Origin: Atopobiaceae bacterium
Lineage (GTDB): Bacteria; Actinomycetota; Coriobacteriia; Coriobacteriales; Atopobiaceae
DNA: 7,289 bases
Reading direction: 5' to 3'
NCBI GenBank assembly: GCA_017460265.1
Contig: JAFUBJ010000252.1
Coordinates: forward strand, 1 to 7,289
This document shows positions 1 to 5,677 of the stretch, piece by piece. Every line of letters starts with the position of its first letter. The stretch's first letter is position 1. Under the pieces are notes generated by a model. That model searched no databases. It was not told where the DNA came from and saw only the letters and a list, made by a program, of their open reading frames with translations. The position numbers and the translations under genes were made by a program.

Positions 1-426
1 AACGACCTCGGGCTCGACCTTGGGGTCACTGCGGTGCGGGTAGTAGAGGTCGATGCAGGCGATGCCTAGCTTGCGAAGGCTCTCCTCGCAACTTGATCTG
101 ATGACCTCTGGGCGGCTGTCCAGCACCAGGTTGTTGTTGGCGTCGTGGTGCACGCCCATCTTGGTGGCGATGACCACCTCGTCGCGGAAGTCCTTGATGG
201 CCCTGCCTACCAGCTCTTCGTTGTACGAGATGGAGCCGTCGGGCTTGACGCCCACGTAGGCCTCGGCCGTGTCGTAGAAGTCATAGCCAATCTCGTGCGC
301 GGCGCGCAGCATTTCGATGGCTACGTCGTCGTCGGTCGGGTCACCAGAGGCGTGGGAAAAGCCCATGCATCCCAGGCCAACGGGATTGACGAACAGGTCA
401 CTCTTGCCAAGCTGAAGCTTCTCCAT
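1..426 (-). CDS. Aldo/keto reductase, C-terminus cut by window edge
   Basis: Cytoplasmic NAD(P)H-dependent oxidoreductase of the aldo/keto reductase superfamily (Tas/YhdN-like), which reduces aldehydes and ketones; the substrate cannot be read from sequence. The visible 142 residues begin MEKLQLGKSDLFVNPVGLGC. The catalytic tetrad is complete: Asp52 and Tyr57 in YDTAEAY, Lys89 in IATKMG, and His131 in LYYPHR. A full member has about 310-340 residues, so over half the protein lies beyond position 1. The start at 426 is preceded on the minus strand by the purine-rich site AGGGAAGG at good spacing. The leader holds a 9-bp dyad (505-527) that may be an operator. Substrate and cofactor preference are unknown. 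Family assignment is firm. Confidence 0.9.
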   Translation of the reverse strand, partial: MEKLQLGKSDLFVNPVGLGCMGFSHASGDPTDDDVAIEMLRAAHEIGYDFYDTAEAYVGVKPDGSISYNEELVGRAIKDFRDEVVIATKMGVHHDANNNLVLDSRPEVIRSSCEESLRKLGIACIDLYYPHRSDPKVEPEVV

Positions 427-504
427 TGCAATTCCTTCCCTCGTTTTACTCTGCTCTCATCATGCGGATATCTGTCCCTACAAGCAATCTGACTTCAAGC
501 TGTG

Positions 505-527
505 AACTATAAGATGGGCTTATAGTT
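505..527 (-). promoter_or_regulatory. 9-bp inverted repeat, candidate operator of the aldo/keto reductase
   Basis: The arms AACTATAAG (505-513) and CTTATAGTT (519-527) are perfect inverted repeats separated by 5 bp. The site is AT-rich in GC-rich surroundings and lies about 80 bp upstream of the reductase start. On the minus strand TTGATA (537-532) and TCTTAT (514-509) are 17 bp apart and could serve as -35 and -10, which would place the dyad over the spacer and -10. No T-run follows on either strand, so a terminator is unlikely. The dyad is seen directly; the promoter reading and the operator role are inferred. Confidence 0.4.
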
Positions 528-747
528 GCCGTATCAAGCAGCTCTTCCGTACGCCAAGCTCGCAGATGGCCTCGTTCACCATTCCGAGGAGTGCTATGCG
601 CCGCATGGGACCGGTGGCGCCTTCAAACTCTTTGTTGCCTTAGGCCTTGAGGCCGCCATGGTGAAGTGTCTGAGATGGACGCTTCATGAATTAGTTACCA
701 CTGGATTCGCCCTTGGAAAGAAAAGCCCAGTTGGGGAGTTGCTCGCA

Positions 748-794
748 GTCTTCCAATGGTAACTAGCTATTTTAGCAAGTTACCATTGGAAGAC
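748..794. repeat. Perfect 17-bp inverted repeat with 13-nt loop
   Basis: The left arm GTCTTCCAATGGTAACT (748-764) is the exact reverse complement of the right arm (778-794), with a 13-nt AT-rich loop (765-777). On the plus strand it is followed by GTTTTT (795-800), the look of an intrinsic terminator, yet no plus-strand gene lies upstream to use it. On the minus strand, the direction of the flanking genes, no T-run follows. The 13-bp core AGTTACCAYTGGA recurs at 693-705 with one mismatch to the copies here. It may be an operator pair, the ends of a small decayed element, or a hairpin of an unannotated RNA. Confidence 0.7.
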
Positions 795-805
795 GTTTTT
801 GCCCT

Positions 806-821
806 AAAACGGGGCCGTTTT
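806..821. terminator. Possible weak bidirectional terminator
   Basis: AAAACGGGGCCGTTTT folds as a 6-bp stem with a 4-nt loop, giving an A-tract before and a T-tract after on both strands. It lies about 85 nt past the stop codon of the minus-strand dehydrogenase, behind the stronger hairpin at 852-886. The stem has only two G-C pairs outside the loop, so the call is weak. Confidence 0.25.
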
Positions 822-851
822 CCAATCGAGTGGCAACTATTTCGCAAGGCG

Positions 852-886
852 GGACGACCGGGAGGGAGGCTCCGTCCCGGTCGTCC
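852..886 (-). terminator. GC-rich hairpin after the short-chain dehydrogenase gene
   Basis: GGACGACCGGGA (852-863) and TCCCGGTCGTCC (875-886) form a perfect 12-bp stem; three further pairs are possible inside the 11-nt loop. On the minus strand it begins 19 nt after the stop codon at 906-908, the usual place for a terminator. No T-run follows, so it may be a 3'-end stabilising or Rho-assisted hairpin rather than a strict intrinsic terminator. Confidence 0.55.
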
Positions 887-905
887 AAACTGTGCTGATG
901 GACTT

Positions 906-1742
906 CTATGCGTCAAAGTCCGTGGTCTTGGAGACCTCTGCCCACTTCTCAAGCTCCTCGAGGCGGGCGTTGAGCGCACCGCGGACGGCGGCAAGCGCGT
1001 CGGACCCCAGGTAGAGACGAAGCGGCGTGTCGTCGGCCTCGATGGCCTTGACGATGGGGTAGCCGGCCTTCAGCGGGTTGCCGGGCTGCTGGCGGGTGTT
1101 GACGTTCTGCGCGACGGAGCGCTTGTGCGCGGTCTCGGCGTAATCTCCCACGGTGTTGTCGGATCCCTTGAGTGAGCTGTCGTAGAAGTGCGTGCGGAAG
1201 GCGCCCGGCTCCACGATCATGGCCTTGATGCCAAGAGGAGCGACCTCGGCACGCAGGCCCTCGGTCATGAGCTCGACAGCAGCCTTGGTGGCGGCGTAGT
1301 AGCCGGAGGCAGCTCCGGTGCGTACGGCACCGATGGAGCTGACGTTGACGATGGCGCCGTCGCGACGCTCGCGCATGGCGGGAAGGACCTTCTTGATCAT
1401 GGCGACCATGCCAAAGAAGTTGGTGTCGAACATGGCCTGGACGCCTTCGGGGTCGGCCTCCTCGACGGAGGAGCGGTAGCAGTAGCCGGCGTTGTTGACA
1501 AGCACGTCCACCTGGCCAAACTTGGCTATGGCAGCGTCATGCGCGGCATCAATGGAGTCCTGCTTGGTGAGGTCGAGCGCCACGGCAAGGGCCGTCTCGG
1601 GGTAGTCGGCCACGATGCCCTCGACCTTGGCGGTTGTGCGGGCGGTCACGACCGCGTTGTCGCCCTTCTCCAGAACCGCGCGGGCGATGCCCTCGCCAAT
1701 GCCGCCCTCGGAGCAACCAGTGATGAGCCACGTCTTTGCCAT
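906..1742 (-). CDS. Short-chain dehydrogenase/reductase (classical SDR)
   Basis: A cytoplasmic NAD(P)(H)-dependent oxidoreductase acting on a carbonyl or alcohol; the substrate is unknown. The 278-residue Rossmann-fold protein shows the classical SDR landmarks in order: the glycine-rich dinucleotide motif TGCSEGGIG (8-16), an acidic Asp57 after beta-3, NNAG (83-86), Asn108, Ser136 in NVSSIGA, and Tyr149-x3-Lys153. Arg35 at the end of beta-2 suggests NADP(H). The glycine motif is one residue longer than the usual TGxxxGxG, a form I associate with fungal Ayr1-like 1-acyldihydroxyacetone-phosphate reductases. The C-terminal 90 residues are variable, as expected for a substrate-binding region. 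AGAAGGGA precedes the ATG. The gene is divergent from the flavoprotein gene and has its own promoter at 1796-1824. Confidence 0.92.
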   Translation of the reverse strand: MAKTWLITGCSEGGIGEGIARAVLEKGDNAVVTARTTAKVEGIVADYPETALAVALDLTKQDSIDAAHDAAIAKFGQVDVLVNNAGYCYRSSVEEADPEGVQAMFDTNFFGMVAMIKKVLPAMRERRDGAIVNVSSIGAVRTGAASGYYAATKAAVELMTEGLRAEVAPLGIKAMIVEPGAFRTHFYDSSLKGSDNTVGDYAETAHKRSVAQNVNTRQQPGNPLKAGYPIVKAIEADDTPLRLYLGSDALAAVRGALNARLEELEKWAEVSKTTDFDA

Positions 1743-1795
1743 GATGAGTCCCTTCTTGTCCTTCGAGCGCTTGCGCCCGTCTTTTCCTTGAGTCC

Positions 1796-1824
1796 ATTAT
1801 GTGGGCGAGAAGCTCTGGTGTACA
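1796..1824 (-). promoter_or_regulatory. Sigma-70-type promoter of the short-chain dehydrogenase
   Basis: Read on the minus strand, TGTACA (1824-1819, four of six to TTGACA) and CATAAT (1801-1796, five of six to TATAAT) are exactly 17 bp apart. Transcription would start near 1789, giving a leader of about 46 nt. The -35 hexamer lies inside the 8-bp palindrome GTGTACAC (1818-1825), which could itself be a protein-binding site. Base matches are direct; activity is inferred. Confidence 0.5.
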
Positions 1825-1841
1825 CTGCAAGAAGGGAAACT

Positions 1842-1864
1842 CAGCTTGCACTTGGTGCAAGCTG
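1842..1864. promoter_or_regulatory. 10-bp dyad, candidate operator between divergent genes
   Basis: CAGCTTGCAC (1842-1851) and GTGCAAGCTG (1855-1864) are perfect inverted repeats around a 3-bp centre. A third copy of the half-site core TGCAAG lies at 1826-1831, 30 bp (about three helical turns) from the copy at 1856-1861. The dyad is about 70 bp upstream of the flavoprotein start and 20 bp behind the -35 of the dehydrogenase promoter, so one regulator could act on both genes. I found only a poor plus-strand promoter nearby (GAACAT at 1871-1876 as -10). No regulator gene is in the window. Confidence 0.5.
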
Positions 1865-1931
1865 GATGGTGAACATAGAGCAGGTCTCTTTTTGCCATCC
1901 GCTGCAGTCGGTTTTGGGGAGAGGAGACACC

Positions 1932-2552
1932 ATGAAGGTGCTGATGATCAACGGCAGCCCAGTTGCAAATGGTTGCATTCACACGGCGATGTCCATCATT
2001 GCCAAAGAGCTAGATGCGCTTGGCGTCGAGTCGGAAGAAATCGTCGTCGGCAACAAGGACATTCGCGGCTGCATTGCGTGCACGCGCTGCCGCGAGCTCG
2101 GCCGCTGCGTCTTTGATAATGACCTTGTCAACGAGTGCGCGCCCAAGCTGGCCGAGGCGGACGGCATCATCATCGGAAGCCCGGTGTACTATGGCAACCC
2201 CAATGGCACGGTGCTCTCGTTCATGCAGCGTCTGTTCTATAGCACCACGGCTGATCTGCGCATGAAGGTTGGCGCCTCCATCGTGAGCTGCCGTCGCGGC
2301 GGCAATAGTGCCACCTTCGAGGCACTCAACCAGTTCTTTGGCATTTCGGGCATGCCAACCGTGCCCTCCACCTATTGGAACGACGTGCACGGCTACACGG
2401 GGGAAGACGTGTATGCCGACGAGGAGGGTGTGCAGACCATGCGCAACCTCGCCCGCAACATGGCCTTCATGATGCGTTCCATCGCAGATGGGCGTGAGGC
2501 CTACGGTGTGCCTGATCGCAACAAGGTGACCTTCACCAACTTCATCAGGTAA
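1932..2552 (+). CDS. Flavodoxin-fold NAD(P)H-dependent FMN reductase, iron-sulfur-flavoprotein-like
   Basis: A 206-residue cytoplasmic flavoprotein. The N-terminus MKVLMINGSP with the following loop (8-20) is the FMN-phosphate site of the NADPH-dependent FMN reductase / flavodoxin-like fold, and SPVYYGNPNG (83-92) is the second flavin-contact loop. Cys47, Cys50, Cys53 and Cys59 make C-x2-C-x2-C-x5-C, the compact motif that binds a [4Fe-4S] cluster in archaeal iron-sulfur flavoprotein (Isf). Related bacterial proteins keep these cysteines, and whether a cluster is bound here is unknown. The likely role is NAD(P)H- or ferredoxin-linked electron transfer or quinone/nitro/disulfide reduction. The start at 1932 follows GGAGAGGAG at good spacing. 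The frame stays open far upstream (to about 1188), but that part is antisense to the dehydrogenase and is not coding. Confidence 0.88.
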   Translation: MKVLMINGSPVANGCIHTAMSIIAKELDALGVESEEIVVGNKDIRGCIACTRCRELGRCVFDNDLVNECAPKLAEADGIIIGSPVYYGNPNGTVLSFMQRLFYSTTADLRMKVGASIVSCRRGGNSATFEALNQFFGISGMPTVPSTYWNDVHGYTGEDVYADEEGVQTMRNLARNMAFMMRSIADGREAYGVPDRNKVTFTNFIR

Positions 2553-2571
2553 AACGGAGCCAAGCAAAACT

Positions 2572-2612
2572 GCAGCTCGGGGTGGAGCCCTCCCGACTCC
2601 GCCCCGAGCTGC
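2572..2612. terminator. Shared terminator hairpin between convergent genes
   Basis: GCAGCTCGGGG (2572-2582) pairs perfectly with CCCCGAGCTGC (2602-2612). The stem extends by a G-T wobble and four more pairs to 2587/2597, leaving a 9-nt loop. It lies 19 nt past the flavoprotein stop and 20 nt past the stop of the convergent glycosidase gene. On the minus strand a short T-run (AGTTTTGC) follows, so it best terminates the glycosidase transcript; on the plus strand no T-run follows. Confidence 0.75.
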
Positions 2613-2632
2613 TACCTTATGTAGGTCTATCC

Positions 2633-4075
2633 TTACTCGCCGCGTGCCTCGGCAATGATGCGCTGGTAGTCGTAGAAGCTGTCCTTGCGCACGCGATGTC
2701 CGTCACCAGTACCGTCATCGTAATAGTCAACGTAGATGAAACCGTAGCGCTTGGCGTATTCGCCCGTGGACGCCGAGACGAGGTCAATCCCGCCCCACCA
2801 GGTGTAGCCGATGAGGTTCGCGCCATCCTCGATGGCCTCGCTCATTGCCTCGACGTGCTGCTTGAGGTAGTCCGTGCGATACGGGTCGTGCACGCGCTCG
2901 ACACCGTCCTCCACCACCAGTTTGTCGTAGGCACCCAGGCCGTTCTCCACCACCATGAGCGGGATGCCGTCGTAGCGGTCGGTCAGCTCGTTCAGGAAGA
3001 TGCGCAGGCCGGTGGGGTCAATCTGCCAGCCCCAGTCGCTTGCCTTGAGGTAGGGGTTCTTCACGCCAAACATGAGGTTGCCGCCGGTTGTCTCGGCACC
3101 CTCGTGCGTGGTGTGCGTGGCGGTCTGGTAGTAGCTGAAGCTGTAGAAGTCCACCTTTCCGGCTTGGAGCAGCTCGGCGTCCCCGGGCTGCCAGTCAAGT
3201 TCCACGCCGCGCTCGGCCCACAGGCGCGTGGCAAAGCTGGGATAGTGGCCGCGCACGTACACGTCCGATGAGTACCAGTTGTTTTCGCGCATCCTCTCTT
3301 GGTTGAGCAGCACGTCAGCGGGGTCGCAGGTGTTTGCGTAGGAGGCCATGAAGCCGTCCATGTTGCCCATCATCACGCCGGGGTACATCTCATGCGCGTA
3401 GCTCACGATCTTTGCGGACGCCAAGAACTGGTAGTGCAAGGCGTTGAAGCGCAGCTGGGCGGTGGTGGGAATCTCGAACATGGTGCCTTGATAGTCCTTG
3501 ATGAGCGAGAGGCTCAAAGCCGCGCCCATCTCGAGCACGCCGCTGTTGTTCTCGTTAAAGGTGAGCCAGTACTTCACCTTGCTGTGCCAGCGGTCCAAGC
3601 AGAACTTGGCATAGGTGAAGAAGTGGTCAATGAGCGCACGGTCCGCCCAGCCGTTGTACTTCTCCACCAGCGCATAGGGCAGCTCATAGTGAGAAAGCGT
3701 CACCAGCGGCTCGATGCCGTGCTCCACGAGGCAGTCAAAGACGTGGTCGTAGAACGCGACGCCCTCGGCAAGGGGCTCCGCCTCCATGCCTGTGGGGAAG
3801 AGGCGGCTCCAGTTGATGGACATGCGGAACACGTTCCAGCCCATCTCGGCAAAGAGCGCGATGTCCTCGTCCACATGATGGTAGAAGTCAGATGCAATCC
3901 AGCTTGGGTAGAGCGCATCCGGAACAAAGTCAACGTCAATCTCGCGCGGGGTGTTGACGTCGCCGCCACGCATGTGGTCGGGCACGCTTGCGCCCTTGCC
4001 GTCCAGGTTCCAACCACCCTCATACTGGTTTGCTGCCGTCGCGCCGCCCCACAGGAAGTTCTTTGGGAATGCCAT
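2633..4075 (-). CDS. GH1 6-phospho-beta-glucosidase
   Basis: Cytoplasmic glycoside hydrolase family 1 enzyme that should cleave 6-phospho-beta-glucosides, delivered by a PTS, to glucose 6-phosphate and an aglycone or sugar. The 480 residues match the family's usual length and have no signal peptide. Landmarks: N-terminal FLWGGATAANQYEGG (7-21), acid/base Glu175 in TFNE, nucleophile Glu377 in VVENG, and SASTGEYAKRYGFIYVD (434-450), whose Ser and Lys-x-Tyr correspond to the phosphate-binding loop of phospho-beta-glycosidases. Asn176 after the acid/base is usually Ile, a small oddity. The start at 4075 is chosen over 4117 because MAFPKNFLWGG is the conserved beginning and AAGGAGG sits 5 nt upstream. 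It lies 141 bp downstream of the EIIB-ROK gene on the same strand, possibly in one operon. A choice between 6-phospho-glucosidase and 6-phospho-galactosidase is not proven. Confidence 0.9.
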   Translation of the reverse strand: MAFPKNFLWGGATAANQYEGGWNLDGKGASVPDHMRGGDVNTPREIDVDFVPDALYPSWIASDFYHHVDEDIALFAEMGWNVFRMSINWSRLFPTGMEAEPLAEGVAFYDHVFDCLVEHGIEPLVTLSHYELPYALVEKYNGWADRALIDHFFTYAKFCLDRWHSKVKYWLTFNENNSGVLEMGAALSLSLIKDYQGTMFEIPTTAQLRFNALHYQFLASAKIVSYAHEMYPGVMMGNMDGFMASYANTCDPADVLLNQERMRENNWYSSDVYVRGHYPSFATRLWAERGVELDWQPGDAELLQAGKVDFYSFSYYQTATHTTHEGAETTGGNLMFGVKNPYLKASDWGWQIDPTGLRIFLNELTDRYDGIPLMVVENGLGAYDKLVVEDGVERVHDPYRTDYLKQHVEAMSEAIEDGANLIGYTWWGGIDLVSASTGEYAKRYGFIYVDYYDDGTGDGHRVRKDSFYDYQRIIAEARGE

Positions 4076-4216
4076 GCTGCCCTCCTTGCTCGGCCAATCT
4101 GTTACCACTGCAGCCATATTACTTTGCCATGCGACATCACGAAACCTTGCATACGCGGTAGTCTCGGAGAAAGGTCAATCTTGGCTTTCCGGAGGAACTG
4201 CGTTGAGGGTCGGAAC
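4076..4216 (-). promoter_or_regulatory. Leader between EIIB-ROK fusion and GH1, possible internal promoter
   Basis: The 141-bp gap has no convincing terminator hairpin, so read-through from the fusion gene into the glycosidase gene is possible. A minus-strand TTGACC (five of six to the -35 consensus, within 4168-4178) has no good -10 at 16-18 bp; TAATAT nearer the gene is another weak -10. Whether the glycosidase has its own promoter cannot be settled by eye. Confidence 0.25.
4081..4087 (-). promoter_or_regulatory. Strong ribosome-binding site deciding the GH1 start
   Basis: On the minus strand AAGGAGG stands 5 nt before the ATG at 4075-4073. It decides for this start over the in-frame ATG at 4117, which would add 14 residues unlike any GH1 N-terminus. 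Confidence 0.85.
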
Positions 4217-5677
4217 CTACTCAGAGGCATCGGTCCTGCGAAGGGCGTTGACGCAGAGGGCGTATTCACCAACAAGCACGCGCTCGTGGTAGTCGCACAC
4301 GTGCACCAACTCGGGGACAGTGCCCTCGGGGAGGATCTTGGCCAGCGCGTCATGCAGCTCGTCCATGTCGGGCAGCTGGTCCACCGCCATGTATATGACT
4401 TCGGGCGAGGTGGTCGTGATGGCGCACAGGAGCTCGACGAGGACGATGCGCAGCATCCCCTCGGATGACCAGACGATGCTTCGCAGGTAATCGCGCTTGT
4501 CGAACTCGCCCGTGAGGTGGTTGATGAGGTAGCCGGGCTCTCCGGCCAGGCCATGGCTGCCGCGCACGAGCCGGCCGTCTATGACGAGCCCCTGGCCTCC
4601 CACGGTGTAGCCGGTGGGCTGGCGCTGCAGCAGGACGTTCTCGTATCTGTCCTGGCTCACGTAGCAGCCCACGGCGGCGGCGTTGGCGTTGTTGTCAACG
4701 AAGATGGGAACCCCCAGCTTCTCGGACAGCTTGGCGAAGTCGGGCATGCCGACGTCCACCGTGACCATGTGCACCGTGGAGCCGTCAACGACGCCCGGCA
4801 GGGCAAGCCCGATGGCGTCGAGGTCGCAGATGTCGACGCCTTGCAGGTGCACCGTGGCCAGCACGTCCTTCACGTCGCAGTAGCTTCGTCCCGGCTTCTC
4901 CACGCAGCCGTCGAGCACGACCTCGCCGTGGTCGTACACGCGGTAGCTGTAGAGGGAGTCCTTCGAGCCATAGACGCTGCTGACCACCAGAATCCGCCTG
5001 TCGTTGTCGAGCCTGCGCACGATGCGCGTGTCGGCCTGCTCGAGGCGAGCGGCCAGCGCGTTCTCGCTCATCGCGTTGAGGAGCATCCGCAGGGCGGTCC
5101 CCGCATCGTAGGAGCCGAAGACCGCACCGGGGATCTCGAAGACCACCAGGTCCGGGTGGCGCCCCACCATCTCGTCGCGCCTCATGTGCACCTGCGGCGC
5201 CAGCATCACGGCCTCGTAGTCCCCCGCCACCTCGAGCGCCTGCACGATGGGAAGCGCCTCGAACTCGTAGTCAAGCGAGAGGGTGGCCGCGACCTCGGCG
5301 AGCTTCCTGGCGAAGAAGCTCGTGGTGAGTCCCGAGGTGCACGAGAGCAGAATCTTGGTCGTAGACTTGGCCACCGTCTGCGAGAGGGCCTCAGTCAGCT
5401 CGTCGAAGAGCTGCTGGGCGTGGTCGAGGTCATCCATCTCGAAGTGCAGGAAGAACGTGGGGTTGTCCGGGTCGTCCGCCGGGATGATGTTGAGCTCCAC
5501 GATCTCGGGCGCGCCAGGGTCGAGCTCGTAGAAGTTGACGTTTGCCGTGGCCTTCTCGGTGACGACCCGCACGTGCTCGTCGTCGGGGCTTTCCACCGTG
5601 CAGCCTGGCACCGCATGGCTCAGCAGCGCGGCGCGTGAGAGTATCCAGGCATGGAACGTGGTGGCGAGCTCAGTCAT
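4217..5677 (-). CDS. PTS EIIB (lactose/cellobiose type) - ROK-fold fusion, putative non-catalytic sugar sensor
   Basis: A 486-residue cytoplasmic protein with three parts. Residues 1-105 are an acidic domain I do not recognise. Residues 107-204 are a lactose/cellobiose-type PTS EIIB domain: KILLSCTSGLTTSFFARKL carries the phospho-cysteine (Cys113) and its loop, and MLAPQVH (158-164) and the C-terminal helix also fit. Residues 227-486 follow the ROK (repressor, ORF, kinase) fold: GLALPGVVD (290-298), VDNNANAAA (327-335), GSHGLAGEPGY (373-383) and SPEVIYMAV (424-432). Kinase features are lost: no DxGxT phosphate loop (SSVYGS instead, 233-238), catalytic Asp replaced by Asn330, the His of ExGH replaced by Tyr383, and no CxCGxxGC zinc motif. 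No helix-turn-helix is visible. The start at 5677 follows AGAAGGGA by 7 nt; an in-frame ATG at 5713 lacks a site and overlaps a -10-like TACAAT. It lies between two GH1 genes, suggesting a regulatory role in beta-glucoside use. Domain calls are firm; function is inferred. Confidence 0.85.
   Translation of the reverse strand: MTELATTFHAWILSRAALLSHAVPGCTVESPDDEHVRVVTEKATANVNFYELDPGAPEIVELNIIPADDPDNPTFFLHFEMDDLDHAQQLFDELTEALSQTVAKSTTKILLSCTSGLTTSFFARKLAEVAATLSLDYEFEALPIVQALEVAGDYEAVMLAPQVHMRRDEMVGRHPDLVVFEIPGAVFGSYDAGTALRMLLNAMSENALAARLEQADTRIVRRLDNDRRILVVSSVYGSKDSLYSYRVYDHGEVVLDGCVEKPGRSYCDVKDVLATVHLQGVDICDLDAIGLALPGVVDGSTVHMVTVDVGMPDFAKLSEKLGVPIFVDNNANAAAVGCYVSQDRYENVLLQRQPTGYTVGGQGLVIDGRLVRGSHGLAGEPGYLINHLTGEFDKRDYLRSIVWSSEGMLRIVLVELLCAITTTSPEVIYMAVDQLPDMDELHDALAKILPEGTVPELVHVCDYHERVLVGEYALCVNALRRTDASE

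Larger units (their letters stand above)
427..905. other. Gene-poor, repeat-bearing intergenic region
   Basis: I see no convincing gene in this 479-bp gap between two minus-strand genes. Short open frames exist on both strands, but none has a good ribosome site plus a recognisable product. The region holds the operator-like dyad at 505-527, a family of 13-bp motifs AGTTACCAYTGGA (693-705 plus, 752-764 minus, 778-790 plus), a 17-bp perfect dyad (748-794), a short A/T-flanked hairpin (806-821) and a GC-rich hairpin after the downstream gene (852-886). It may contain decayed mobile or coding DNA. Confidence 0.5.

Noticed and set aside
520..687. Minus-strand frame with two short open stretches separated by one TAA at 640-642
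   Set aside because: The pieces (16 and 39 codons) have protein-like composition but no identifiable family and no clear ribosome site; a decayed gene is possible but not supportable.
526..762. Plus-strand 78-codon open frame in the gene-poor gap
   Set aside because: It starts at TTG inside a dyad without a ribosome site, ends inside the 17-bp inverted repeat and resembles no family I know.
1188..1931. Long upstream extension of the flavoprotein reading frame on the plus strand
   Set aside because: It is antisense to the well-supported dehydrogenase, has no family resemblance, and the ribosome site and conserved MKVLMINGSP start lie at 1932.
4076..4117. Upstream ATG start for the first GH1 gene
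   Set aside because: The 14 added residues are not GH1-like, while AAGGAGG sits right before the ATG at 4075.
3299..4468. 389-codon plus-strand open frame spanning the first GH1 gene and the end of the fusion gene
   Set aside because: It is an antisense shadow rich in Val, His, Gly and Arg, crossing two real genes and their gap.
4517..5638. 373-codon plus-strand open frame opposite the EIIB-ROK gene
   Set aside because: It is an antisense shadow; the minus strand carries recognisable EIIB and ROK motifs.
4217..5677. Reading the fusion as an active ROK sugar kinase such as a beta-glucoside kinase
   Set aside because: The ATP phosphate loop, catalytic aspartate and zinc-site residues are all absent or replaced, so catalysis is unlikely.
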